From the NCBI GenBank assembly GCA_900128585.1, contig LT642301.1, forward strand, positions 1 through 24,739: DNA of 24,739 nt, read 5' to 3'. Of this stretch, positions 15,977 to 24,096 are shown in pieces. Position numbers and translations under genes: made by a program. How positions within the stretch are numbered: position 1 is the stretch's first letter; every line of letters starts with the position of its first letter. The notes under the pieces are model-generated. The model was not told where the DNA came from and did not search any database. It worked only from the letters and a program-made list of their open reading frames with translations. This DNA comes from Stramenopiles sp. TOSAG23-3 (Eukaryota > Sar).

Positions 15977-18862
15977 ATGGACCGTGAAGGCATTTCGTTG
16001 GGGGGGAATGGCCGCGTCGGGCTTTCGGGGGAGGACAGGGTTCTTTCCGCTGAGGATAAGGGAGAGAATGCGGGGCGGGCGTGGCTGTACGGTTCGACGG
16101 TAGTGTCGAACACTCGTTCGACGATATTTTTGCTTGGTGTGGTACGGTACATTACCCTTGGGATCACGGTGTACCATTTCATCCCGTTGTTTTCCCTCTG
16201 CTTGCCGGCGTCCCTTGGGCTCCTGCTTGTCTTGTTGTGCGCGTGGTGTGACGACGGGCGGGCGACCGGGAACGCGTCGTCCCTCCAAGTCGCCCTGGCC
16301 GTGAGCCTTGCGTACGACCTTGCAACGTTGGTGGGAATGTGCACGGTTGGCATTCAAGTTGTGTTTGCCCTTTTGTCCGAGCCATCGGGCGGCATCAACG
16401 ATTACCTGGCGTGGGTCTACTGGGTCGCGCTGCTGTACGCGTGCGTGACGTCGATCTCGCTCTGCTGCCAAGCGTACGTCCTGCGGACGATCTGCCTGGG
16501 GCGGCTCTGCTGCTGCGGGCGCGGGAAGCCGATGAAGGCCCGGAAGCCGCCGACGGACGCGGGGCAGTACTACACGGTGGCGGAGAGCGTGGAGTCCTCG
16601 GACGTCTCGGAGTATGGGAACGACGACGTGTACGGCCTCGGCGGCACGGACGATGGGCTCGAGGACCTCATGGACATCAACCGGGCCAACAAGAGCTACG
16701 ACAGCAACGGCGGGTTCACCGACGTCGCCCAGCGCCGCCGACTTTTCCCCATGATCCTCCTGGGCATCGTTACGCTGGTGGTCGTTATCCTTAACATTTG
16801 GGGAATCCACGACACGATGCTCATGTTCGCGATGGAACCGACGCCAACGAAGGCGGCGCAAACGCCCAGCGGGGTCGGGTGCGACCCGTTCGTGAACGAG
16901 GCCTGCGCCCTCCCCTTCCCCAGCGACATGTACCTGGAGGAGGACAGCACGACCCACTCCCAGAAGCGCGTGCAGTTCTCCCTCGAGGCGTTCCCGGAGA
17001 CGAAGTTCGGCAAGGTCAGCCCGTGGGCTTGGAACCTTCAGGACGGGTTCAGCACGACCGCGCCGGCGCTGTTCTCGTTCGCGGAGAACGTGACGACCTC
17101 CAACCTGATCCGCTGGGAGGCCATGGGGGCGTACGCGTTCCCGAACGCGACGACGGTCCTGCTGAACAACAGGACGGGCGAGAAGGTGGCCCACTTCGTC
17201 GACCGGGACTCGTTCGACCTGAACTACGGGCACCCGAAGGAGGAGCCGGACCTTTTGATCCTTCAGCCCGGCCACGTTTTGGAGTTCAACACGACGTACA
17301 TCGTCGCGGTCCGCCACCTGATCTCGGAGAACTCGGGCGACCGGGTCAAGGCGTCCCCGGCCTTTGCCGCGCTCCGCGACGGGAAGGTCCCGCCGAGGGA
17401 GCTCCAGGAGGTCTACGGCGTCTCGAACGAGAGGGCGGACCGGTACGACCGGTACGTGTTCCCGGCGCTCGCGGCGGCGGGGTTCGCGCGCTCGGAGCTT
17501 CAGCTCGCGTTCTACTTCTCCACCACGTCCAGGGAGGAGAGCCTGGGGCGGTTCGAGCACATCCGCGACGCGACGATGAAGAAGTACCCGCACGGGCCGA
17601 AGGACTTTGCCATCACGAGCGCGGTGACCCACGAGTGCGCCGCGCCCGGGACGAACGTCTCCGCCAACGGGGAGGGCACGGCGACGTCCCCGATCGCCGT
17701 CGAGCTGAACGGGCACTTTCTCACGGACAACTACCTGTCCCACCCGGGCCCCGGGCCCCAGTCGTACTTTCACACGACGGCGGAGGGGCCGTCGACGGGG
17801 TACGGGATCAAGCCGATGCCCGAGGTGAACGGCCAGGCGAAAGTGAACTTTATGCTCCAGATACCGTGCTCGATCTACACGAAGAAGGCGCCGGCGAAGC
17901 GAGTGCTCCAGTACGGGCACGGGCTGTTCGGGTCCCGCGCGGAGAGCCGGGGGCACTACCTTCAGGCGCTCGCGGACCGGTTCGAATGGATCATCGTTGC
18001 GACGGACTGGGTCGGGATGAGCAAGTACGACGTTTTGGGGGCCCTCCGGGTGTTCATGAGCCGGCTGGGGGAGTTCCCCGCCATCCCGGAGCGAACGATG
18101 CAGGGGTTCCTGGACAATACGGTCATGCTCCAGCTTTTGCGGGGCCACCTGTCCAAGGACCCGCACCTCCGTATCCCGGGCACCATGGCGCCCTTCATCG
18201 ACAAGGGCACGGAGTTCAGCTACTACGGGAACTCCCAAGGGAGCGTCATCGGCGGGGGGTACTTTTCCGGCTCCACCCTCCTGAAGCGGGCCACGCTCGG
18301 GGTGCCGGGGTGCCCGTTCGCCCTGATCCTGTCCCGGTCGAAGGATTTCTCCCCGTACCACGCGGCCTTCAAGTTCCAAGTCAAGAGCCAGCGGGACTTG
18401 CGGATTTACATCAGCCTGGTCCAGCAGCTCTGGGACCCCGCAGAGAGTGGGGGGTGGCTGCACGTCGTCCGGGACAACAATTGGACGGGGTACCCGAAGA
18501 AGCAGGTCCTTCTCCAGGCCGCGATCGGGGACGCCCAGGTGGCCATCGTGGGGGGCGAGTTCATGGCGCGAAGCTACCGCGCGAACACGGTCACCCCGCA
18601 GACGAAGCCCGTGTACGGTGTCCCAGAGCGTGCGCCCCCGTTCGACGGGAACGGGTTTGTCGAGTGGCTGTACGAGGACGTCCCCCCGACCCCCTCCACG
18701 GACGTCCCGCCCGCCCACGGAGACACGCACGAGTGCCCCCGGCGGGAACGGCGGGCACAGGAGCAGATGTTCAACTTTTTTACGAGCAAGCAGGTCATGC
18801 AGCCCTGCCATCCTGGCGTTTGCGAGTCCAAGACCTGCCCGAAGGGCAACTCGCACAATTGA
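15977..18862 (+). CDS. Multi-span membrane protein with extracytoplasmic alpha/beta-hydrolase-like domain
   Basis: 961 residues, ATG at 15977, TGA stop. Hydrophobic segments lie near residues 49-90, 103-133 and 143-167. A Cys cluster (CLGRLCCCGRGK, 173-184) may be palmitoylated. A hydrophilic segment (185-255) follows, then another membrane span (257-275). The remaining 680 residues carry NxS/T sequons and Cys, consistent with a lumenal or extracellular side. This part has hydrolase landmarks: LQYGHGLFGS (644-653, oxyanion-type His-Gly), the nucleophile elbow GNSQG with Ser753, a candidate Asp852 (AIGDAQV) and a candidate His914 or His918 near HGDTHECPR. It resembles bacterial secreted alpha/beta-hydrolase lipoproteins more than known eukaryotic lipases; that is from memory. 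The C-terminus is Cys-rich. Function is probably esterase/lipase-like and surface-anchored, but the substrate is unknown and the triad is inferred. Strong GC codon bias. Confidence 0.82.
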   Translation: MDREGISLGGNGRVGLSGEDRVLSAEDKGENAGRAWLYGSTVVSNTRSTIFLLGVVRYITLGITVYHFIPLFSLCLPASLGLLLVLLCAWCDDGRATGNASSLQVALAVSLAYDLATLVGMCTVGIQVVFALLSEPSGGINDYLAWVYWVALLYACVTSISLCCQAYVLRTICLGRLCCCGRGKPMKARKPPTDAGQYYTVAESVESSDVSEYGNDDVYGLGGTDDGLEDLMDINRANKSYDSNGGFTDVAQRRRLFPMILLGIVTLVVVILNIWGIHDTMLMFAMEPTPTKAAQTPSGVGCDPFVNEACALPFPSDMYLEEDSTTHSQKRVQFSLEAFPETKFGKVSPWAWNLQDGFSTTAPALFSFAENVTTSNLIRWEAMGAYAFPNATTVLLNNRTGEKVAHFVDRDSFDLNYGHPKEEPDLLILQPGHVLEFNTTYIVAVRHLISENSGDRVKASPAFAALRDGKVPPRELQEVYGVSNERADRYDRYVFPALAAAGFARSELQLAFYFSTTSREESLGRFEHIRDATMKKYPHGPKDFAITSAVTHECAAPGTNVSANGEGTATSPIAVELNGHFLTDNYLSHPGPGPQSYFHTTAEGPSTGYGIKPMPEVNGQAKVNFMLQIPCSIYTKKAPAKRVLQYGHGLFGSRAESRGHYLQALADRFEWIIVATDWVGMSKYDVLGALRVFMSRLGEFPAIPERTMQGFLDNTVMLQLLRGHLSKDPHLRIPGTMAPFIDKGTEFSYYGNSQGSVIGGGYFSGSTLLKRATLGVPGCPFALILSRSKDFSPYHAAFKFQVKSQRDLRIYISLVQQLWDPAESGGWLHVVRDNNWTGYPKKQVLLQAAIGDAQVAIVGGEFMARSYRANTVTPQTKPVYGVPERAPPFDGNGFVEWLYEDVPPTPSTDVPPAHGDTHECPRRERRAQEQMFNFFTSKQVMQPCHPGVCESKTCPKGNSHN

Positions 18863-19633
18863 GAACGTGCGAGAGCAGGGGTAATGTGATATCGGGCGGG
18901 AGAAGAGGCACGTAAGAATATTGTCGGACGAAACGAGCAGTACAGTGGAGGAATAGTCGTTACCAATTAGTTCGCACGAGGCAAGAATGCTTTAATGGAA
19001 AGCAATATATATATTGTATAGACCGCAGCATCAGTGCTAATTTGAGTTCCTTCAGGGTTCAGACGTTTTGACAAATTTTATAATAAAACAAACAAAAATT
19101 ATGACAAACATTTTATATTTTTTTCAGAAAAGAATTCTTAATGTATACACCGCTTCCCTCTCAAACTTGCGCTGTTCTTTCCAAAACAAAACAGAGGTGC
19201 GTCTTTAGCGCCATCAAGCACCCCTTTCAAAGGCCACGCAGTGCCTGAAAAGACGACGGCAAGAACGGCCGAATTGCCATTTACAAGGAGCTAAGGGGGG
19301 CCCATGTCGACGAAGGATTTTAGGATTTTGTGTCATTTCACACCTTCTTCTTCAAAGGAAACCCCTTATCTTATACTTTTGTTTCTTTTTGCTTTCTGTT
19401 CCTTTTGTCAACGAGGAAGGTGGAGTGGGAGAGATTAGAGGAGAAAGGGGGTGAGGGGGCAGGATGAAGGATAGGAAGAGAACAAGGTTCTTAAATACAG
19501 ACAGAACTTAACATGGAGCTACCAAAATGAGTAAAAGAAAAGATACTTCTCGTACACATACGATGGTGGCAAGAATTCCCGTGCCGAGGGTCGGTCCTGT
19601 TTGCAATGGTCGGTTCCGAGGTCGTCCTTCCCG
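18863..19633. other. Convergent spacer with a GC-richer island
   Basis: 771 bp, the longest convergent gap here. AATAAA lies at 19082-19087 (probable signal for the hydrolase gene). From about 19142 to 19310 composition turns GC-rich with a stop-free stretch of about 50 codons (19142-19291) lacking an ATG. The rest is T-rich (19320-19410) then G-rich (19415-19470). I recognise no gene. Confidence 0.55.
19082..19087 (+). promoter_or_regulatory. Probable poly(A) signal for the hydrolase gene
   Basis: AATAAA about 220 bp after the stop, in an AT-rich stretch. Motif evidence only. Confidence 0.35.
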
Positions 19634-20479
19634 TTACCGTTTCCCCCTCTCCCTGTTGCGCCTGGATTTCCCGGGCCGGTTGGTCTTTTTGCCGCCCTTT
19701 TTGTTCCCATCGTTCCCGCGGCTGCCGCCACTCCCGCCGCCACTCCCGCCGGCGCCACGGTAGCCTCCCCCGGCCCTTCCGCCTGCACTTTTAAACCCTC
19801 TCCTGCCCCCGCCCTTCTTTTTCCCAAGCTCTTGCTCGACGGCAATGTCAATGTCAAACCCATTGTTGTTCTTTCGACGCTTCCGTATCTGCTTGATGGC
19901 GTCAATGGCGGCCCGTTTCTCTGCCGCCTTGTTCTTGATCTTCTCGGCGTTCAGCTGCTTTCCAAACTTCTTGTGCTCCTGGTTCTTCTTTCGCCGTTCG
20001 AACGCGGCCATTTTCCGCTCCTCGAACAGGAGGGAGTCCCGGATCCGCTGCATGTGGTTGTCGCTCTTGAGCATTTCCGCGTAGTAGTCGTCCGGGCGAA
20101 GGTAGGGCACGTTCATCCCATCGAGCCTCTTTCTCGCCTCTGCGACGGCTGCCTGGGCCTGGGCGTAGAACGCCGTCTCGCGCTTCAGGTCGTCGTCCGC
20201 GTTATCGATCGCCTCGGCGAGCGGGACGCGGGAGACGACGGCGAGCGTCTGCGGAAAGTCTAGCTCGAGGGCAATCTCGTCCGTCTTTGCAATGAGGGCC
20301 CGGTTGTTGTAGACCATGGGGGCTTTCCCTCCCGCGCCACCCTTCCCTTGCTCTGCACGTACCTCATTCAACGCCCTCATTTCCGCATCTAGCTCAGTAT
20401 CCCCGTGTTCCAACTGCGCCTCCTGCTCGTCTTCTTCCCGTCGCCGTTTCTTCGCCCCACTCCGGTCTTTCTTTCCCAT
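19634..20479 (-). CDS. EBP2: Ebp2-like rRNA-processing protein (EBNA1-binding protein 2 homologue)
   Basis: 281 residues, TAA stop. The ATG at 20479 gives MGKKDRSGAKKRRREE, a basic nuclear start; the upstream extension has no ATG. The conserved Ebp2 core is clear at about residues 56-170: VYNNRALIAKTDEIALEL, DDDLKRETAFYAQAQAAV, VPYLRPDDYYAEMLKSDNHM, then a basic FERRKKNQEHKKFGKQL stretch. The tail is Lys/Arg plus Gly-rich (223-281). Ebp2 acts in the nucleolus in assembly of the 60S pre-ribosome (27S pre-rRNA processing). Length fits the family (human about 306). It faces the hydrolase gene and diverges from HMG-CoA reductase. The acidic centre and Gly/Arg tail are usual for nucleolar proteins. 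Confidence 0.94.
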   Translation of the reverse strand: MGKKDRSGAKKRRREEDEQEAQLEHGDTELDAEMRALNEVRAEQGKGGAGGKAPMVYNNRALIAKTDEIALELDFPQTLAVVSRVPLAEAIDNADDDLKRETAFYAQAQAAVAEARKRLDGMNVPYLRPDDYYAEMLKSDNHMQRIRDSLLFEERKMAAFERRKKNQEHKKFGKQLNAEKIKNKAAEKRAAIDAIKQIRKRRKNNNGFDIDIAVEQELGKKKGGGRRGFKSAGGRAGGGYRGAGGSGGGSGGSRGNDGNKKGGKKTNRPGKSRRNRERGKR

Positions 20480-20710
20480 GCTGCCTGTCGGTATTGGTTG
20501 GTTGGTAGGGAAGCTCGAAACTTCGTTACTTGGCAGCCGTCGTCGTCGGTAACGCGGTATACTCCTCACAAACCTCTGTCTAAAGCAACTATCTCACAAT
20601 TGCAGTCAAAAACAATACAAAGGCTCGTTTAACACTCTTTCTTTAATCGAACGAACGATGATAGTTTTCTTTTTCTCCCTTTCGCACACTATCTCCATTG
20701 CGTTCGTTCT

Positions 20711-20807
20711 TTCATATCTCCTTCTTCTTCTTCTTCGTTTCTTTTTTTGCGTTTTTTTTTTTTTTTTCGCGAAGAAGAAAGAAAGAAGAAGAAGAAAGAA
20801 GAAAGAA

Positions 20808-20840
<33 letters not shown>

Positions 20841-20919
20841 AGAAAGAAAGAAGAAAAAGAAGAAAGAAAGAAAGAAATCTAAAAAAGAAGAAAGAAGAAG
20901 AAGAAAGAAAGAAAGAAAA
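20711..20919. repeat. Polypyrimidine/polypurine inverted tract
   Basis: TTC and T runs (to 20767, including 16 T) meet a CGCG centre and are followed by GAAGAA and GAAA units to 20919 with one TCT break. The arms are roughly complementary, so the strand can fold back. The purine arm is pyrimidine on the Ebp2 sense strand. Confidence 0.85.
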
Positions 20920-21295
20920 TTTAAATATAGTGTTATCTATAGGGTTTTAATAGATAGGAATAATGAACAGTTATAAGTACACATAATTAATATACTTATA
21001 CCCAGCGTGGTTTTTAGCCACAAATAATTGTGATCGTTATTAAGGACATCATTGCTTCGTTTTATTTTTTCATACAATCTACATACAACACCACAAACAA
21101 TAAAACAATAAGAAAAAAAAAAAAAAAAACATTCAGTTCATTCCATCCTCTCTCTCTTTCCTTAACGTTGAAAATGGTGTTCATACCCTATAATACCCTA
21201 TAATATAACACTGATATATAATAATAATAATAAAAGTACATTTATTCCTATTAAAAAGACTTAATTTATTTGTTGATTTTGTTGGTTCTTTTTTC

Positions 21296-21296
<1 letters not shown>

Positions 21297-21367
<71 letters not shown>

Positions 21368-21368
21368 T
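21297..21368 (+). repeat. TTTC microsatellite, about 18 units
   Basis: Near-perfect TTTC for about 72 bp inside a longer pyrimidine tract (21287-21411), upstream of HMG-CoA reductase and pyrimidine on its sense strand. Length is likely to be variable. Confidence 0.95.
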
Positions 21369-21681
21369 TTTGTTTCTTTCTTCTTTCTTTCTTTCTTTCG
21401 ATTCATTTTTTTCTCTTCGACGTCATTTCTTCCTTTTCCAATGCGTCATATTATACACGGCGTCACCATCTCTCCAAGAAGAAGAAGAAGAAGAAAAGAA
21501 GAAGAAACGAATTTTAATAATAATAATAATACTCTTCTTCTTTTTCCCTTTTCTTTCTTTCTTTTTCTTTCTTTCTTTCTTTACAACAAAAGAATTCAAC
21601 CAAAAGGATCCTGGAGAAAGAGAGTGAGAGAGAGAAAGACGATTCGTACGCGTTTATTTTTTGGTATATCAGGTGTTTTTC

Positions 21682-21734
21682 TGCCTTCCTTCTTTCCTTC
21701 TTTCCTTCCTTCCTTCCTTCTACCTTCTTTCCCC
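21682..21734 (+). repeat. TTCC/TTTCC pyrimidine tract abutting the HMG-CoA reductase ATG
   Basis: Almost pure C/T with TTCC units, running into the ATG at 21735. Probably 5' UTR, inferred from position. Confidence 0.85.
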
Positions 21735-23234
21735 ATGCTTTCCTTCACTCCGTCGTTCCGCCGGGTGGCGACGGCGCAAACCATTCGGCGAGCGGCGTCC
21801 CGGGCCTCGCGGGCCTTCTCGTTGTCGCCTTCCGCGGCAGGCGAGGGGGGCGGGGATGACAGTGCCTCGACGTCCAAGTCGAAGCTTCTCCACTCGTTGT
21901 CGACGGTAACGGACGAGGAAGTCGTCGACTTGGTGAACAAGGGCAAGGTGTCCCAGTACAAGCTGGAGAAGGAGCTGAAGCGGTCCGTGGAGGCCGGGGC
22001 GGACCCGGACTGCACCCGGGCCGTGCGGATTCGACGAAAGTGGCTGGACGAGCGCATCCAGCACGACGTCAAGACGGAGGGGGGGGTGTACCCGGACGTC
22101 GACACCCCGCTGGACATCGACGAGGAGAAGAGCTCGAACGGGCTCCCGTACGCCAGCTTCGACTTCAATAGCTTTTACCAGGAGGTCCTCGGGAAGAACT
22201 GCGAGAACGTCATTGGGTACATCCCCATCCCCGTCGGCTTCGTCGGCCCGCTTCGAATGAACGGGCGGAACGTCAACATCCCCCTCGCCACGACCGAGGG
22301 GGCCCTCCTCGCGTCGACGAACCGGGGGTGCCGGGCGATCACGCAGAGCGGCGGGGCCGACAGCGTCGTGTTCAACGACGGGATGACCCGTGCCCCCGTC
22401 CTCCTCATGCCCTCCGCGATGCGGGCCGCGGAGATGAAGGCCTGGCTCGACGACGAGGGCAATTTCAAGGCCATCAAGGCCGCCTTCGAGTCCACGACCC
22501 GGTTCGGGAAGCTCCAGCGGATAAAGGTATCGATCGCTGGCCGCAACATTTTTCTGCGCTTCGTGTGCACCACCGGGGACGCCATGGGGATGAACATGAT
22601 CTCCAAAGGGTGCATGGAGGCCCTCAAGGCCCTCTCCGTCCCGTTCCCGGACTACGAGCTCCTCGCCGTCAGCGGGAACATGTGCACGGACAAGAAGCCG
22701 TCCGCGGTCAACTGGATCGAGGGCCGCGGGAAGAGCGTCGTGGCCGAGGTCACCCTGAGCGGAAAGGTCATCGTCGACGTCCTCAAGTGCACCGTCCAAA
22801 GCCTGGTCCAGCTCAACACCGCCAAGAACTTGGTCGGGAGCGCGGTCGCCGGGTCCCTCGGGGGGAACAACGCCCACGCGTCCAACGTCGTCACCGCGAT
22901 ATTTTTGGCCACCGGGCAGGACCCCGCCCAGAACGTAGAGAGCAGCAACTGCATGACGCTCATGGAGCCCGTCAACGACGGGAACGACCTGCACGTCAGC
23001 GTCACCCTCCCCATCGTCGAGGTCGGCACCGTCGGCGGAGGCACCGGGCTGGCCGCCCAGCACGCCTGCTTAGAAATGTTAGGCGTTGCCGGGGCAAACC
23101 AGGAAAACCCAGGGCAGAACGCGAAGGACTTGGCGAAGATCGTTGCCGGGGCCGTCCTGGCCGGGGAAATCTCGTTGATGAGTGCCTTGGCAAGCAACCA
23201 TCTGGTCAGCGCCCATATGAAACTCAACCGGTAG
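21735..23234 (+). CDS. HMGR: HMG-CoA reductase, class I, without membrane domain
   Basis: 499 residues. The ATG at 21735 is chosen because the longer reading enters TTTC repeat and starts with no ATG of merit. It makes mevalonate from HMG-CoA with NADPH, for sterols and isoprenoids. Residues 1-40 have six Arg and no acidic residue until Glu37, with RAF-S near 26-29, a typical mitochondrial cleavage pattern. The catalytic domain covers about 60-499. Seen: Glu188 in ATTEGALLAS, Lys320 in MCTDKKPSAVNW, Asp396 in ATGQDPAQN, His494 in HLVSAHM, plus the NADP motif DAMGMNM (282-288) and GTVGGGT (431-437). No transmembrane sterol-sensing region precedes it. The chain ends six residues past Ser-Ala-His, so the AMPK-type serine of animal enzymes is absent. 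Kinetoplastid reductases share the soluble mitochondrial plan; no close relation to them is claimed. Targeting is prediction, identity is secure. Confidence 0.98.
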   Translation: MLSFTPSFRRVATAQTIRRAASRASRAFSLSPSAAGEGGGDDSASTSKSKLLHSLSTVTDEEVVDLVNKGKVSQYKLEKELKRSVEAGADPDCTRAVRIRRKWLDERIQHDVKTEGGVYPDVDTPLDIDEEKSSNGLPYASFDFNSFYQEVLGKNCENVIGYIPIPVGFVGPLRMNGRNVNIPLATTEGALLASTNRGCRAITQSGGADSVVFNDGMTRAPVLLMPSAMRAAEMKAWLDDEGNFKAIKAAFESTTRFGKLQRIKVSIAGRNIFLRFVCTTGDAMGMNMISKGCMEALKALSVPFPDYELLAVSGNMCTDKKPSAVNWIEGRGKSVVAEVTLSGKVIVDVLKCTVQSLVQLNTAKNLVGSAVAGSLGGNNAHASNVVTAIFLATGQDPAQNVESSNCMTLMEPVNDGNDLHVSVTLPIVEVGTVGGGTGLAAQHACLEMLGVAGANQENPGQNAKDLAKIVAGAVLAGEISLMSALASNHLVSAHMKLNR

Positions 23235-23637
23235 AGACGGGCGAAGGGTGCTGCTTTATTAAACAGAGGAGAGGAGGAGGAACCAAGTGAAAATAATGAA
23301 CCTATGTGGGTGTGGGTGTGTAATATTGTTATGATATTTTTTAAAGGGTCAACTCTTTTTTTGTACAATAACTGTGTCATTTGGTATCATAGCAAATGAG
23401 AATGAAACATGTGATGAATACTAAACTGGGACTGAGATGAAATTTAAACCTCTCTTGTACGCGATTACCCAAGTAATGAAAAACAAAATTACCCAATTAA
23501 AAAGTGGTAAAATACAAAACGGAAAAAATGCGGGGGGGTTTAATTGACACAGGGGGTGAAGTTTCTGAAGAGGTGGGGTTGTTTCTTGTTTCATTAAAAC
23601 CAGGAAAAACGTACGAACTAAAAAAACAAAGTGTAAT

Positions 23638-23700
23638 AAGAAGAAGAAAGAAGAGAAGAAGAAGAAGAAAGAAGAAGAAAGAAGAAGAGAGAAGAAGGGG
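23638..23700 (+). repeat. GAA/GAAA purine tract
   Basis: Nearly pure A/G for about 60 bp, 400 bp downstream of the reductase stop. On the sense strand of the next gene it is purine, an exception to the usual pyrimidine bias. Confidence 0.9.
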
Positions 23701-23832
23701 TTTCATCATCAATAATCAGCCAGCGTTTCATTCAGGTTTTCCATAATTTATTTTATTGTTGTTGGTTGTTAATTAATTTCAATTGTATTTTAATGTTATT
23801 TTCTGTTGTTGTGATTATAATATTGTCGTCCC

Positions 23833-23884
23833 TCTTCTTCTTCTTTCTTCTCCTTCATCCTTCATCAACGAAAGAAGAAGAAGA
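23833..23884. repeat. Inverted repeat, 15-bp stem and 22-base loop
   Basis: TCTTCTTCTTCTTTC at 23833-23847 is the exact reverse complement of 23870-23884. It could form a hairpin. Part of the match is due to simple-sequence composition. Confidence 0.7.
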
Positions 23885-24096
23885 AGACGCAGAAGAAGAA
23901 ACAAATAATAATAGAAGTAAAGGCAGATGGAATCAACGAGGATGGAATGGAATGGTTCCCAGTTCCCAATAATGCACATTGTTTGGAACAAAACAAAACG
24001 AACAAAGTACATTCAATTGACTACACATATACGGCACGTTCAGTTTCACCTAGTATTATTATACCCTCCAGATCAAATTCTACCTTGCACAACTAT

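Larger units (their letters stand above)
20480..21734. other. Long divergent spacer between Ebp2 and HMG-CoA reductase
   Basis: 1.26 kb with no supported gene. Order: pyrimidine and T-rich DNA (20705-20767), a CGCG centre, a long GAA/GAAA purine tract (20771-20919), 370 bp of AT-rich DNA, a long TTTC tract (21287-21411), a GAA patch (21478-21506), pyrimidine DNA (21533-21583) and TTCC repeats (21682-21734) up to the HMG-CoA reductase ATG. Open frames through the tracts encode only Lys/Glu or Phe/Ser/Leu low complexity. Confidence 0.75.
23235..24096. other. Spacer between HMG-CoA reductase and the SAM/EF-hand gene
   Basis: 862 bp AT-rich with no gene. It contains a GAA/GAAA purine tract (23638-23700) and, 213-264 bp before the next ATG, a 15-bp inverted repeat of pyrimidine then purine (23833-23847 and 23870-23884). 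No AATAAA follows the reductase stop closely. Confidence 0.65.

Noticed and set aside
20658-20976. Overlapping open frames rich in Lys/Glu/Arg
   Set aside because: They are translations of the GAA/GAAA tract with no domain, and they vary with repeat length.
21270-21734. N-terminal extension of HMG-CoA reductase with Phe/Leu/Ser repeats that could look like membrane spans
   Set aside because: It is a translation of TTTC repeats upstream of the good ATG. The hydrophobicity comes from the repeat, not from a sterol-sensing domain.
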